A stretch of DNA of 64,000 nucleotides from positions 1,240,001 to 1,304,000 of the forward strand of contig CAVRJN010000008.1 in the NCBI GenBank assembly GCA_963721585.1. Direction: 5' to 3'. The position numbers were made by a program, and so were the translations under genes. Of this stretch, positions 50,027 through 58,583 are shown piece after piece (the stretch's first letter is position 1; each line of letters begins with the position of its first letter). The stretch comes from Bog-473 sp963721585 (GTDB lineage Bacteria > Actinomycetota > Acidimicrobiia > Acidimicrobiales > RAAP-2). The notes beneath the pieces are model-generated. The model was not told the DNA's origin, did not search any database, and was given only the letters and a program-made list of their open reading frames with translations.

Positions 50027-51142
50027 ATGAGCGACGATGCGGGAGGCGTGACCGAGCAGACGGCCACGCTGCTCTGGGAGGCCTGCCGGCGGAATCCCGA
50101 TCCGCCCGGCGTCCGACGAGCGCTCGCTGGAGAGGCCGACCCCGCGTGGGCGGTGCGTGCCGCCTCGGATCAGCGAATTGGCGCATTGTTGTGGCGAGCG
50201 CTCGGCGCGGCGGACTCATTGGACGCCCTCGGCCCCGACCGGGCCACGTTGGGCGACATGGCCGACGCCTTCAGGATGGAGGCGGTCCTCCTGCTTCCCC
50301 GCGCCGTCGCGCTCGCCGTGCGGCCCCTCACCGACGTCGGGCTCGAGCCGGTCGTCTTCAAGGGCCCCGCCGTTGCGGCGCGCTACCCCGAGCCCGGCTT
50401 GCGACCAATGGACGACATCGACCTGCTGTTGCCTCGCACCGATCACCAGCACGCCCTCGAAGCCCTGGGCCGCGCCGGGTGGCAGGTGACGCGCTCCGGT
50501 GCTGGTGGCCACTACGACACGGTGCTGAGCCATCGCGAGATCCCTTCCTTCCTGCTCGAGGTCCACTACGGGTTGGAGGAAGCGGGAAGACGAGCGACGG
50601 CACTCGATTCCGACAAGCTGTGGGCGCGGCGACAGCCCCTCGAGTGCGCCGGCACGAAGGCATTCGGATTGCCCCCGGTCGAGGAGATCGTCGTGCTGGC
50701 CGCCCATGCCGGGAAACCGCACCACCGCTTCGTGCGGCTCGTGTGGATGGCCGACCTGGCCATGATCGTCGGGCACGCCCAGCTGCACGACATCGCCATC
50801 GACTGGGACCGCGTACTGCACGTGGCCCGGGCCGCGCGGTGCGCGACGGTGGTCGGCGCGGCCCTGGCGATGGCCCGTCGGGCGGGTCTTGACGCGCCTG
50901 TCGGACTGTTCCCCCTCCCGACGCGCGGGCACCGGGGCGACTCCATGCGTCGGCTGCTGTCAGTCTCCTGGCCGTTGAGCCAACTCGACCTGACCGACTA
51001 CCAGTTCAACTACGCGCTGACCGACGGCCGGGTCCGGCGCGCCGGGATGCTCCTTCGCCGGCTCGTCCTGGGGCACGGGCTGCGTGACCGGGCGCGGCGT
51101 GTGGCGGGCCTGCAGCCCCGGGTGCCCTCCCGCCCGCAGTGA
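50027..51142 (+). CDS. Nucleotidyltransferase-family protein (NTP_transf_5-like)
   Basis: A 371-residue protein of the minimal nucleotidyltransferase superfamily. VVFKGPAVAARYPEPGLRPM with DDIDLLLPR gives the Gly-x-Asp-x-Asp-type metal-binding motif (MDDIDLLL), and FLLEVHYGLEE the third carboxylate region, typical of the family that accompanies PqqD, HprK-like and lasso peptide genes. It might adenylylate or otherwise nucleotidylate a protein or sugar. ATG 50027 is chosen; upstream codons are low-quality. It is divergent from the Tat/LAFTG operon across about 220 bases and convergent with the second Tat/LAFTG gene. Confidence 0.88.
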   Translation: MSDDAGGVTEQTATLLWEACRRNPDPPGVRRALAGEADPAWAVRAASDQRIGALLWRALGAADSLDALGPDRATLGDMADAFRMEAVLLLPRAVALAVRPLTDVGLEPVVFKGPAVAARYPEPGLRPMDDIDLLLPRTDHQHALEALGRAGWQVTRSGAGGHYDTVLSHREIPSFLLEVHYGLEEAGRRATALDSDKLWARRQPLECAGTKAFGLPPVEEIVVLAAHAGKPHHRFVRLVWMADLAMIVGHAQLHDIAIDWDRVLHVARAARCATVVGAALAMARRAGLDAPVGLFPLPTRGHRGDSMRRLLSVSWPLSQLDLTDYQFNYALTDGRVRRAGMLLRRLVLGHGLRDRARRVAGLQPRVPSRPQ

Positions 51143-51164
51143 CGTGGCGCTCGACCGGCCGGGC

Positions 51165-51623
51165 TCAGTCGCCGGCCGCACCGTCCGCCTGGTGCGCGTC
51201 GGACGGCCCGATCCCGGCCGGCTTCGGGGCGCGACTCGCCCAGTGCTGCATGGCCCAGCCCCCCGCCACCAACGCCGCGCCGACTTCAGCGTCCCGCTGA
51301 ATGTTGAGACCGGTGAAAGCGAGCGAGTTCGCGGTCTCGGCAGCGGGCGTGGCGTGCACCGCCGTGGTCACGCCGTCGGGTCCGTTCGTGCCGAATGTGT
51401 CGGGGGATCCACCGGCCGAGACGCCCACCGAGCCGCCATCGCCGATCGGGTTCGACAGCGTGGCACCGGCAGCCGGCTTCGCGGTGAAGATCTCGGGCAC
51501 CGCCCAGGCCACGGCACCGGCGGCGGCGAGGGCGGACACGCGCCCCATGGCCTGACGCCTCGAGAGGCGTTGCGGACCCGTAGGGGCACCGTCCGCGGAG
51601 ATCCCCGCGTCCCTCTGCGCCAT
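51165..51623 (-). CDS. Tat-exported LAFTG surface protein B
   Basis: A 152-residue paralogue of the protein at 49396-49803. The Tat segment RLSRRQAMGRVSALAAAGAV and AWAVPEIFTAKPAAGATLS are followed by a Gly/Ser/Asp-rich variable region, and the C-terminus LAFTGLNIQRDAEVGAALVA with GGWAMQHWASR is almost identical to that of protein A. ATG 51623 is preceded by AGAGGA. The strict conservation of both ends and divergence of the middle suggests constant export/anchoring signals with a variable exposed portion. It is monocistronic here, convergent with the nucleotidyltransferase. Confidence 0.75.
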   Translation of the reverse strand: MAQRDAGISADGAPTGPQRLSRRQAMGRVSALAAAGAVAWAVPEIFTAKPAAGATLSNPIGDGGSVGVSAGGSPDTFGTNGPDGVTTAVHATPAAETANSLAFTGLNIQRDAEVGAALVAGGWAMQHWASRAPKPAGIGPSDAHQADGAAGD

Positions 51624-51854
51624 GACATCCTCTTGCGGTCGTTCGCCATGCATGTCGTCCACCGTTCTGTGCCGCAGTGCGACGAGCGCGGTCGTGTGCC
51701 ACGGGCCGGGCCGATCGCTCCAACGACTCGGTAACGCCCGTGGCCTAGATTTCTCACGGGTAAGGACGACGAATATTGCAATCCCTCTGACAGACCGGCG
51801 GCGGCGGGCCGTCGCTTCCGCTCCCGGCGCCGGCGCGAGCCGGGGCGCCGCGGC

Positions 51855-52615
51855 TCAGATCCCCGGGAAGACCGTGCGCAGCGAGTCGAGCAGCGCCGCG
51901 TCTCCTGTGACGACAGGCGTATGCGCCGCGTCGAGCCGGCCGTAGACCAGCCCGCGCGAACGCCTCCGCGGGCAACTCGAGGTCAGGCGGCCGGCCGGGC
52001 TCGCCGTTGTGCAGCTCCACGTCGTCGGCGGAGAAGCGCAGCGCGAAATCCCGCTCGGGATCGGTGGTGTGGATGGCGATGGTGCGCTCCCGCCCGTCGG
52101 ATCGCCCGCTGAAGGCCACAATGCGGCCGAGGTTGTCCACGACCAGCGCTGCCTCGTCGTCGGACAGCCGGGCGCCCTCGTCCAGGGCGGCCGCGATATC
52201 CCAGGTGTGAAAAGCGTGCTCGTTGAGCCGCATGCCGACGTAGTCGTCGAAGCTCAGGCTCGTGGGCCCCAGGTGGAAGACCAACTGCGCCCGCTCGCTC
52301 TCGTCCACGGCCTCGATCGCCTCGGTCAGGGCCTCGTCGGCGACCAGGGCGTCGTCGGCCTGGGCCCGGGGCGACTTGGCGTTCCACTCGTCCCACACCG
52401 ATGAGTTGAAGTCGTCCGGCGTGGTGGTCCCGGCCAGGACGTCCTCCAGGCTCCGCTGGAAGATGACCGCACCCGAGCCCAGATGCGAGAGCACCTGCCG
52501 CGATCGACCACTCGTCGCAATACGAGGGCGACGAAACCTCCGCGTCGTCCAACCCCCTGGCGAGGGTGTGCAGGTGTTCGACTGAGGCGCGCAGCGCGCC
52601 GACGGGAGAGTCCAT
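51855..52615 (-). pseudogene. DinB/maleylpyruvate isomerase-like protein, two frameshifts
   Basis: A gene of the mycothiol-dependent maleylpyruvate isomerase/TIGR03083 group, read as three frames. The start at ATG 52615 gives ALRASVEHLHTLARGLDD and CDEWSIA; after a shift near 52495-52505 the middle frame gives VLSHLGSGAVIFQRSLED and the metal His in LNEHAFHTWDIAAAL; after a second shift near 51955 the end is GLVYGRLDAAHTPVVTG to VFPGI. Each part is well preserved. Members often bind mycothiol and act in thiol-dependent detoxification. Two indels in an otherwise good gene suggest sequencing error or very recent decay. It is divergent from the ArsR gene. Confidence 0.75.
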
Positions 52616-52708
52616 GAGGGCGGTCTACCCGCCGGCCCGGCCCGGACCGACCGGACGAACCGGAACGCACCTGCTCGGCAGGTCAGCCCTGGCGGGGAGG
52701 TGGTCCCG

Positions 52709-52746
52709 TAGTTAACTTGACAGTTAAATAACCGATGAGTTAACTA
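52709..52746. promoter_or_regulatory. ArsR promoter and operator dyad
   Basis: TAGTTAAC (52709-52716) and GTTAACTA (52739-52746) form a perfect eight-base inverted repeat with a 22-base spacer. TTGACA (52717-52722) and TTAACT (52740-52745) lie 17 bases apart, so the right arm covers the -10 element. This is a good autoregulatory site for the ArsR-type gene that follows. Confidence 0.65.
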
Positions 52747-53112
52747 ATGCGAGTGACCGCCCGGACCGCTGACGCACTCGACGCTGCGTTCGCCGCGCTG
52801 GCAGACCCCACCCGGCGCGCCATCGTGAGCCGGCTGGTGCGGGGCGACGCCACCGTCGCCGAGTTGGCCGCCCCCTTCGCCATGTCGCTGCCGGGGATCT
52901 CCAAGCACCTCAAGGTGTTGGAGCGCAGCGGCCTGATCTCGCGCCGGCGCGAGGCCCAGTTCCGCCCCTGTCACCTGGAGGCCGGCGCACTCGACGACCC
53001 ACTGGAGTGGATCACCGCGAACCGGCTGTGGGACGAGCGCTTCGACAAGCTCGACGCGGTGCTGGCCGACCTGCCGCCGGACGCGCAAGGGACGGGGGGC
53101 ACCCGTGGCTGA
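52747..53112 (+). CDS. ArsR-family transcriptional regulator
   Basis: A 121-residue winged-helix repressor. The segment FAALADPTRRAIVSRLVRGD with AELAAPFAMSLPGISKHLKV is the recognition region of the ArsR family; ISRRREAQFRPCHLE follows. It lacks the metal-binding Cys motif of ArsR/SmtB and resembles the group (PF12840-like) that controls DinB/SRPBCC or isomerase genes. ATG 52747 is used, but if TTGACA/TTAACT is the promoter, the transcript would begin at GTG 52753 and be leaderless. Its 3' end overlaps the next gene by eight bases. Confidence 0.92.
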   Translation: MRVTARTADALDAAFAALADPTRRAIVSRLVRGDATVAELAAPFAMSLPGISKHLKVLERSGLISRRREAQFRPCHLEAGALDDPLEWITANRLWDERFDKLDAVLADLPPDAQGTGGTRG

Positions 53113-53753
53113 ACGCGCCGCCGTGACGGGCGCCTTCGCCATGCACAGCGCCATCGCCGACGAGTACGGCGCACTGGCCGACCTCCTCGAGGCGGCCGGT
53201 GCCGCGCGCGTGGCACGCGCCCTCGCTGTGCGAGAGGTGGCGCACCCGCGAGGTCGTGGCGCACGTGACGATGCCGGCCCGCTACGACTGCCCCGCCTTC
53301 ATGGCAGAGCTCGAGGCCGCCGGCGGCGACTTCACCCGCCTGTCGGACGTGATCGCACTACGAGACGGTGGGCTGCCGGCAGACACCCTCGTGGCCGACC
53401 TCCGTTCTCCGGTGCTGCACGGGTGGGAGCCACCGGGTGGCGGCAGCGAGGGTGCGCTGACCCACTGTGTCATTCACGCGCTCGACATCGAGGAGGCCGT
53501 GCCCCTGCCCCGGCACGTGCCCGACGCGTGCATCCGCTCGGTCCTCGAGCTCGTGGCGGCGGAGGGCGCGCCGAACCTGTTCGGGATCGATCTCAGCGAT
53601 GTGGAGCTGCGGGCCGACGACCTGGACTGGTCATCGGGATCGGGTGCCGTGGTGACGGGGCCGGCGCAGGCGCTCGCCCTCGTGGCCGCCGGCCGGCGCC
53701 TGCCGCCCGGCCGCCTGCACGGCGCGGCGGCGGCGCGCTTCACGCGCTCCTGA
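53105..53753 (+). pseudogene. DinB/maleylpyruvate isomerase-like protein, frameshifted
   Basis: Starting at GTG 53105, within the ArsR coding end, the frame reads AMHSAIADEYGALADLLEAA and then loses sense; from about 53195 another frame continues AWHAPSLCERWRTREVVAHV with the metal His, GALTHCVIHALDIEEAV and the end LPPGRLHGAAAARF. Both pieces belong to the TIGR03083-like family. A single indel near GCCGGTGCCGCGCGCG explains the break. Coupling to ArsR suggests it is the regulated gene. It overlaps the convergent sterol-desaturase gene by 14 bases. Confidence 0.75.
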
Positions 53754-54705
53754 AGGGCTGCGCCAGCTGACGCGCCAGCAGGCGCACCGAGGCCGTGGGT
53801 CCCTTCCCCCGGCCCGCCTGCTCCACGAGCACGGGCCGGCCGGCGAGCCCGGTGGCACACGGGGCGGGGCCCCTGACCGGGAAGCGCGCCCGGCCGGCGA
53901 GCACGTCCCACAAGGTGAGCACGACACCGAGGTTCGCTTGCTGCCGCCCTTCAATTGCATGATGCTGCCGGTGGTAGGCGGGGCTCACCAGGACGCGACC
54001 GAACGGCCCGTAGGACCATTGGACGTTGGTGTGCGGCAGGGTGCCGAGGCAGACGTAGGCCGTGACGAGGACGGGCGCCAGCGGGTGGGCGCCGGCGAGA
54101 AGGAGGACGGGCACGGTGGCGAGCACGAACCCCGTCGTGTGCATCAGCGGGTGGGCACGGAACGACGTGAGGACGCTCAGCTCCTCCTGCGAGTGATGCA
54201 GCGCGTGGACGCGCCACAGCGCGCCGATGCGGTGGTCACCCCAGTGGGCCAGCCAGTTGCACAGGTCCATCGCCAGCAACGTGACGACGACGACGGTCCA
54301 GCGCGGCCACTGGGCCGTCCAGGTGGCCTGGAACCAGGTGGCGTGGCTGCGCAGAACAACCGCGCTGCCGACGCTCAGCAGCGTCATGAACGGAGCGATA
54401 GCCAGGATGTACAGAAGGAAGTACGACGCGTCCTGCACGTGGCCGCGGGCGAGGAACGCCCGGCGTTCGGCCGGCCACAGGCGCTCGCACACCACGGCAG
54501 CGAGCACGAGGACGACGAAGATGGGAGCGACGAGCTGGGACCAACCGGCACGCAGGGTGCCGCTTAGGCCGTGCGAGCCGAGAAGTTCGTCGACCGCCTC
54601 GACGAGGACCAGACCGGTCGCGGCAGCGAGACCGAGGGTCCCCGGTGACAGTGCCATGGCACGGCGGCGCTCTGTCGTGGCCAACCCGGGGTTGATCGTC
54701 GTCAC
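53740..54705 (-). CDS. Sterol desaturase/fatty acid hydroxylase-family protein
   Basis: A 321-residue integral membrane di-iron hydroxylase. The histidine clusters are HWGDH, HALHHSQEELS, and HRQHHA after PAYHR, in the typical order of the ERG3/fatty acid hydroxylase superfamily. About five hydrophobic segments flank them. It may hydroxylate a lipid, carotenoid or hopanoid. GTG 54705 is the visible start, with ATG 54657 as an alternative. It stands alone and its end overlaps the convergent isomerase-like gene. Confidence 0.9.
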   Translation of the reverse strand: MTTINPGLATTERRRAMALSPGTLGLAAATGLVLVEAVDELLGSHGLSGTLRAGWSQLVAPIFVVLVLAAVVCERLWPAERRAFLARGHVQDASYFLLYILAIAPFMTLLSVGSAVVLRSHATWFQATWTAQWPRWTVVVVTLLAMDLCNWLAHWGDHRIGALWRVHALHHSQEELSVLTSFRAHPLMHTTGFVLATVPVLLLAGAHPLAPVLVTAYVCLGTLPHTNVQWSYGPFGRVLVSPAYHRQHHAIEGRQQANLGVVLTLWDVLAGRARFPVRGPAPCATGLAGRPVLVEQAGRGKGPTASVRLLARQLAQPFRSA

Positions 54706-54790
54706 GCGGTGTCCATCCGTTCGCTCCGCTCCGATCGATTTCCGCTAAGGGACGTACGGGCGGGGGCGGACCGGGGATTCCCCTGGTGCG

Positions 54791-55198
54791 CTAGCTGCCG
54801 GGGTCGTCCGGGGTGTCGTCGGCCTGGGCGTCACGCAAGCGGCGCCAGGCCACGTAGCCGCCGCTCAGGTCGCCTGCGCCGGTGAAGCCGAGCTCTCGCA
54901 GCGATGCCGCCGCCAAGCTCGAGGCGTAGCCCTCCGAGCACACCACGACCACGGGCTGGTCGTACCCGCTGACCTCGGGCAGCGTGTGGCTCCCGGTCAG
55001 GTCGAAACGCCACTCGAGCACGTTGCGCTCCACAACGAGTCCGAATCCGAGCTCGCCCTCGGCGGCTCGCTGGGCGGCGGGCCGGATGTCGACCACCAGA
55101 GCGCCGGCCGCAGAGAGCGCTTCCAGCTCATCTGGTTCGACGCGCATGATCTTCGCCCTGGCCGAAGCCAGGAGATCGTCGGTGCTGTGAGCCGTCAA
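54791..55198 (-). CDS. Rhodanese-domain sulfurtransferase
   Basis: A 135-residue single-domain rhodanese. The active-site loop is VVVCSEGYASSLAA with the sulfur-carrying Cys; ALVVDIRPAAQRAAEG is the conserved N-terminal signature. It would accept or donate sulfane sulfur. TTG 55198 overlaps the stop of the upstream cysteine dioxygenase gene (TTGA), so the two are translationally coupled, consistent with cysteine and sulfur oxidation in one pathway. The Glu-Gly loop suggests a small substrate pocket. Confidence 0.88.
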   Translation of the reverse strand: MTAHSTDDLLASARAKIMRVEPDELEALSAAGALVVDIRPAAQRAAEGELGFGLVVERNVLEWRFDLTGSHTLPEVSGYDQPVVVVCSEGYASSLAAASLRELGFTGAGDLSGGYVAWRRLRDAQADDTPDDPGS

Positions 55199-55773
55199 CG
55201 GACGGTCGCCGCCTCCGCGCCCACGGGCTGCTCTTGACTGCCGTGTTCGAATTCCCCGCTGCCGTCGGCCGACCACGCCACGTCGCGCACCACCAGTTCA
55301 TCCTCGGTCAGCTCGTAGAACGTCATGGAGGTCAGGGCCGGACTGTAGACGTGCAGACTGAGGGCGTGCTCGTCTGACTCGTTGGTGACGTCGTGGACGT
55401 GACCGGCACCGAAGCCGAGCGTCGTTCCCGCATGCAGTTCATGGCGGACCAAGGCGAGCCGTCCGGCGTCGTCGCGCCATGGGACCGCTTCCACGAGGGT
55501 GCCGCTGATCACGCTCACCGCTCCGGTGGACGTGCCGTGGTCGTGGAGCTCGACCTTGCCTCCCTTGGGCCAGGCGATCAGCCAGGCGTCGAAGTCGGGG
55601 GTGCGGGCCATCAGCCGCCACGAACGCCTCTGCGTGTCGAGCCCTCCCGGCCAGTGGACGGCGGGAGCGAGGCGGGCCGCCACCTCCCGGGGACTTATGC
55701 GAGGGCTCCGCATCGAGGCCGTGACCGTGCCCGCGGCCTCGAGAATCGGGCGCCGAGGGGCCGGAGGAGGCAT
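55195..55773 (-). CDS. Cysteine dioxygenase-like cupin protein
   Basis: A 192-residue type I cysteine dioxygenase homologue. The iron ligands are in KVELHDHGTSTGAV (His-x-His) and GHVHDVTNESDEHALS (third His), and the ending LHVYSPALTSMTFYEL is diagnostic of bacterial Cdo. It converts cysteine (or 3-mercaptopropionate) to its sulfinate with O2. ATG 55773 is chosen because TAGCCT stands exactly seven bases upstream, a leaderless promoter pattern; longer and shorter starts exist. It leads an operon with the rhodanese gene. Confidence 0.9.
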   Translation of the reverse strand: MPPPAPRRPILEAAGTVTASMRSPRISPREVAARLAPAVHWPGGLDTQRRSWRLMARTPDFDAWLIAWPKGGKVELHDHGTSTGAVSVISGTLVEAVPWRDDAGRLALVRHELHAGTTLGFGAGHVHDVTNESDEHALSLHVYSPALTSMTFYELTEDELVVRDVAWSADGSGEFEHGSQEQPVGAEAATVR

Positions 55774-55930
55774 CCGCCGTAGGCTAGACGCCAAACCTGA
55801 CTAAGTCAATCGTATTTACAGCGTTTGGAGTTCCTTCCCAGGCAGGAAGGTCCGAACCGGCCAAGATTGCGGCGGTGCATCCTTCCCTGGTTCGTTCTGA
55901 GAACACAAGACCGCAGCACGAGCGTCCGAC

Positions 55931-58384
55931 ATGAAGATCATGGGGTCACCTGCGCCCGCAGTCACCGAACCGACGTCCGTTCCGAACGACATCGGGCACA
56001 CCCCCTGGAGCCAGCGCGTCCGCTCCCTGCTCCTGGGGCCGCACGGAGGTGGCAGGACCCGGCGCCGCGCCTCGGATGCCGTCCGCATCGGCATCGCCAC
56101 CGTGTTGGTGGTCATCTGCGTCCCGCTGGTCCAGGCCAACACCTCCGTCGAGATCCACGTCACCGAGCTCATCGCTCCCCCACCCTCAGGTGTCCACTGG
56201 CTCGTCGCCGCGCTGTGGTTCCTGGGGTCCATCGGCGTCATCGTGACGCTGGTCCTCGTCGGCCTGCTCGTGCCGCGGCTGACGGCCGTCCGCCAGATGG
56301 GCGTGGCCGGGGTGGCCGCACTGGTCATCTGCCTCTTGCTCGATGCACTGCTCGGCTCCTCTGCCGGGCGTCCGCCCATTTCGGACTTCACCGGCTTCAA
56401 TCCGCGCTTCCCCGTCCTCCAGCTGGCAATCGCCACGGCGGTCGCGCTGGCGGGCCTCCCCTATCTCAGCCGCCCCATGCGCCGCATCGTGGTCGGCGCG
56501 GTGTCGCTCGCTGCACTCTGCGCCGTCATCGGCGGCTACGGATTGCCGCTCGGAATCATTGCCGCGGTCATTGTGGGCTGGGGCACGGCGGCCGCCTGTC
56601 ACCTCGCCATGGGCGCGCCCAATGGACTGCCGTCACCTTCGGAGGTGACCGACGCCGTCCGCGACCTGGGAGTCGAGGTGCATGGACTCAGCTCCGTGCC
56701 CCGGCAGGAATGGGGCGTGGCGGCCTTTGCCGGCACGGACGCAGAGGGCCATCCGGTCGAGCTGGCGGTCTATGGCCGCGACGCTGCCGACGCGCAGTGG
56801 CTTCGCAAGGTGTGGCGATTCTGCATCTACCGCGACTCGGGCCCCACGCTCATCATCAACCGGCTGCAGGAGGTCGAACACGAGGCGTACCTGACCTTTC
56901 TGGCCGCCCACGCCGGAGTGCTTGTCCCCCAGGTCGTGGCGGCCGGGCGGTGTGGACCGGCGCACGACGCCGCGCTCGTCACGCGCCTGCCCGAAGGGCG
57001 GCGGTTCTCCGAGTCGGAGGGCGAGCAGATCAGCGACAACGACGTCGACGGCTTCCTCCGTTCCGTGCTGGAGCTGCGCACGGCTGGCATCTCCCACGGC
57101 GCGCTGAGCCCCGAGACGGTCCTCAGCACGGCGCACGGCCCACTGTTGCGCGATTTCCGGCGCGCCTCGTCATCGGCGCCGCCGATGCGGACCGATCGCG
57201 ACCTGGCCGCAGCGGTAGGGGCGGCGGCGGTAGTGGTCGGCGTCGATCGTGCGGTCGCCTCCACCTGTCGGGTGCTCGATACCGAGACGATCCAGGCGGT
57301 CCTCACCCGGTTGCAACGCTCCACGTTGGACCCCGAGACCCTGCGCCGGGCCGGGTCGCAGAAGGGCCTGCTCAAGACGTTGCGCGAGTCGCTCGCCACC
57401 GCGGCCGGGGTCGAGGTCCCAAAGTTGGTCGAGGCGAAACGGATCAGCTGGCCCAACCTCTTGATGGTCGTGGGCAGCCTCGTCGGCCTGTGGCTGATCA
57501 TCGGTGTCCTCACCGACGTCTCGGGGTCGCTGAGCGTCATCCGGGGTGCCAGCTGGGGCTGGGTGGCGGCGGCCTTCGTGCTGGCGCAGCTCCCTGTCGT
57601 CACCGGCGCCTGGGCCCTGACCGGAGCCGTCATGGGCCCGCTGCCCTTCGGCCGCTGCGTCGCGCTGGAGACCTCCAACCTCTTCACATCATTCGTGGGC
57701 GGCGACGCCGCCGTCTTCGGCGTGCGCGTGCGCTTCTTCCAACGGCAGGGGCTGGACGCGCCGGCAGCCATCAGCTCGGGGGCCATCGCCGGGAGCGCGA
57801 GCTGGGTCATCAAAGGCGTGCTGTTCCTGGTGTGCCTCCCCTTCGCCGCCGGCGATTTCCACAAGCCAACGTCGAGCGGCGGAGGAGGGCATCAGGGCCT
57901 CGTCTGGATCATCATCATCGCCGTCCTGGCCATCGCCATCACTCTGGCGGTGGTCACACTCGTGCCCAGGGTCCGGAGGCTGGCGGCGGAGAAGGCCCGA
58001 CCGCACCTCGTGACGATCTGGAAGGACGTCAAAGCCATCGCGGTGGAGCCCCGGAAGATCGCTTACGTCCTGGGCGGGTCACTCGGGAGCCAGGTCCTCA
58101 TCGCGCTGTGCCTGGGGGCTTCCTTGCACGCGGTGGGCGAGCATGCAAACTTCGCCACCATCATTGTTGTGCTGACGCTGGCGTCCATGATCGGCGGCGC
58201 GGCACCGGTCCCAGGTGGCGCCGGGGTGATCGAAGTGGGGCTGATCGCCGGCCTCTCCGCCGCGGGCATCCCACAGAATCAAGCCGTCGCGGCAGTCTTC
58301 ATCGAACGCCTCTGCACGGCGTACCTCCCGCCCATCTGGGGTTGGGGCACGCTGTTCTGGATGCGCCGCAGCGACTACGTCTAG
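55931..58384 (+). CDS. Flippase-like/lysylphosphatidylglycerol synthase TM-domain protein with degenerate kinase module
   Basis: An 817-residue membrane protein. The N-terminal third has five or six helices; residues about 250-450 form a soluble module similar to lipopolysaccharide/APH-like kinases (LQEVEHEAYLTFLAAHAGVL and LRTAGISHGALSPETVLS), in which the catalytic HxD position reads HGA, so activity is doubtful. The C-terminal third is a UPF0104/AglD-type flippase bundle (FTSFVGGDAAVFGVRVRFF and PVPGGAGVIEVGLIAGLS). Such proteins move or modify lipids. No MprF synthetase domain is present. Confidence 0.85.
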   Translation: MKIMGSPAPAVTEPTSVPNDIGHTPWSQRVRSLLLGPHGGGRTRRRASDAVRIGIATVLVVICVPLVQANTSVEIHVTELIAPPPSGVHWLVAALWFLGSIGVIVTLVLVGLLVPRLTAVRQMGVAGVAALVICLLLDALLGSSAGRPPISDFTGFNPRFPVLQLAIATAVALAGLPYLSRPMRRIVVGAVSLAALCAVIGGYGLPLGIIAAVIVGWGTAAACHLAMGAPNGLPSPSEVTDAVRDLGVEVHGLSSVPRQEWGVAAFAGTDAEGHPVELAVYGRDAADAQWLRKVWRFCIYRDSGPTLIINRLQEVEHEAYLTFLAAHAGVLVPQVVAAGRCGPAHDAALVTRLPEGRRFSESEGEQISDNDVDGFLRSVLELRTAGISHGALSPETVLSTAHGPLLRDFRRASSSAPPMRTDRDLAAAVGAAAVVVGVDRAVASTCRVLDTETIQAVLTRLQRSTLDPETLRRAGSQKGLLKTLRESLATAAGVEVPKLVEAKRISWPNLLMVVGSLVGLWLIIGVLTDVSGSLSVIRGASWGWVAAAFVLAQLPVVTGAWALTGAVMGPLPFGRCVALETSNLFTSFVGGDAAVFGVRVRFFQRQGLDAPAAISSGAIAGSASWVIKGVLFLVCLPFAAGDFHKPTSSGGGGHQGLVWIIIIAVLAIAITLAVVTLVPRVRRLAAEKARPHLVTIWKDVKAIAVEPRKIAYVLGGSLGSQVLIALCLGASLHAVGEHANFATIIVVLTLASMIGGAAPVPGGAGVIEVGLIAGLSAAGIPQNQAVAAVFIERLCTAYLPPIWGWGTLFWMRRSDYV

Positions 58385-58583
58385 CCGAGCCCGGGCCGAC
58401 TGGTCACCTGGTCCAGCCGTCGGTGGTGGGGCTCGTGATGGAGAAGAACGTGTCGGCGCACGGGAGGGGTGCGGACAGTGCCATGGAGGTGTCGTCGGTC
58501 GGTGTCAGGGTTGTTGGACTTGCCGGTCGCGCCGACAGTGCGCGGGGTCGTCGGCATATGGCTGCCGTCACTCGTCGTCGCGC

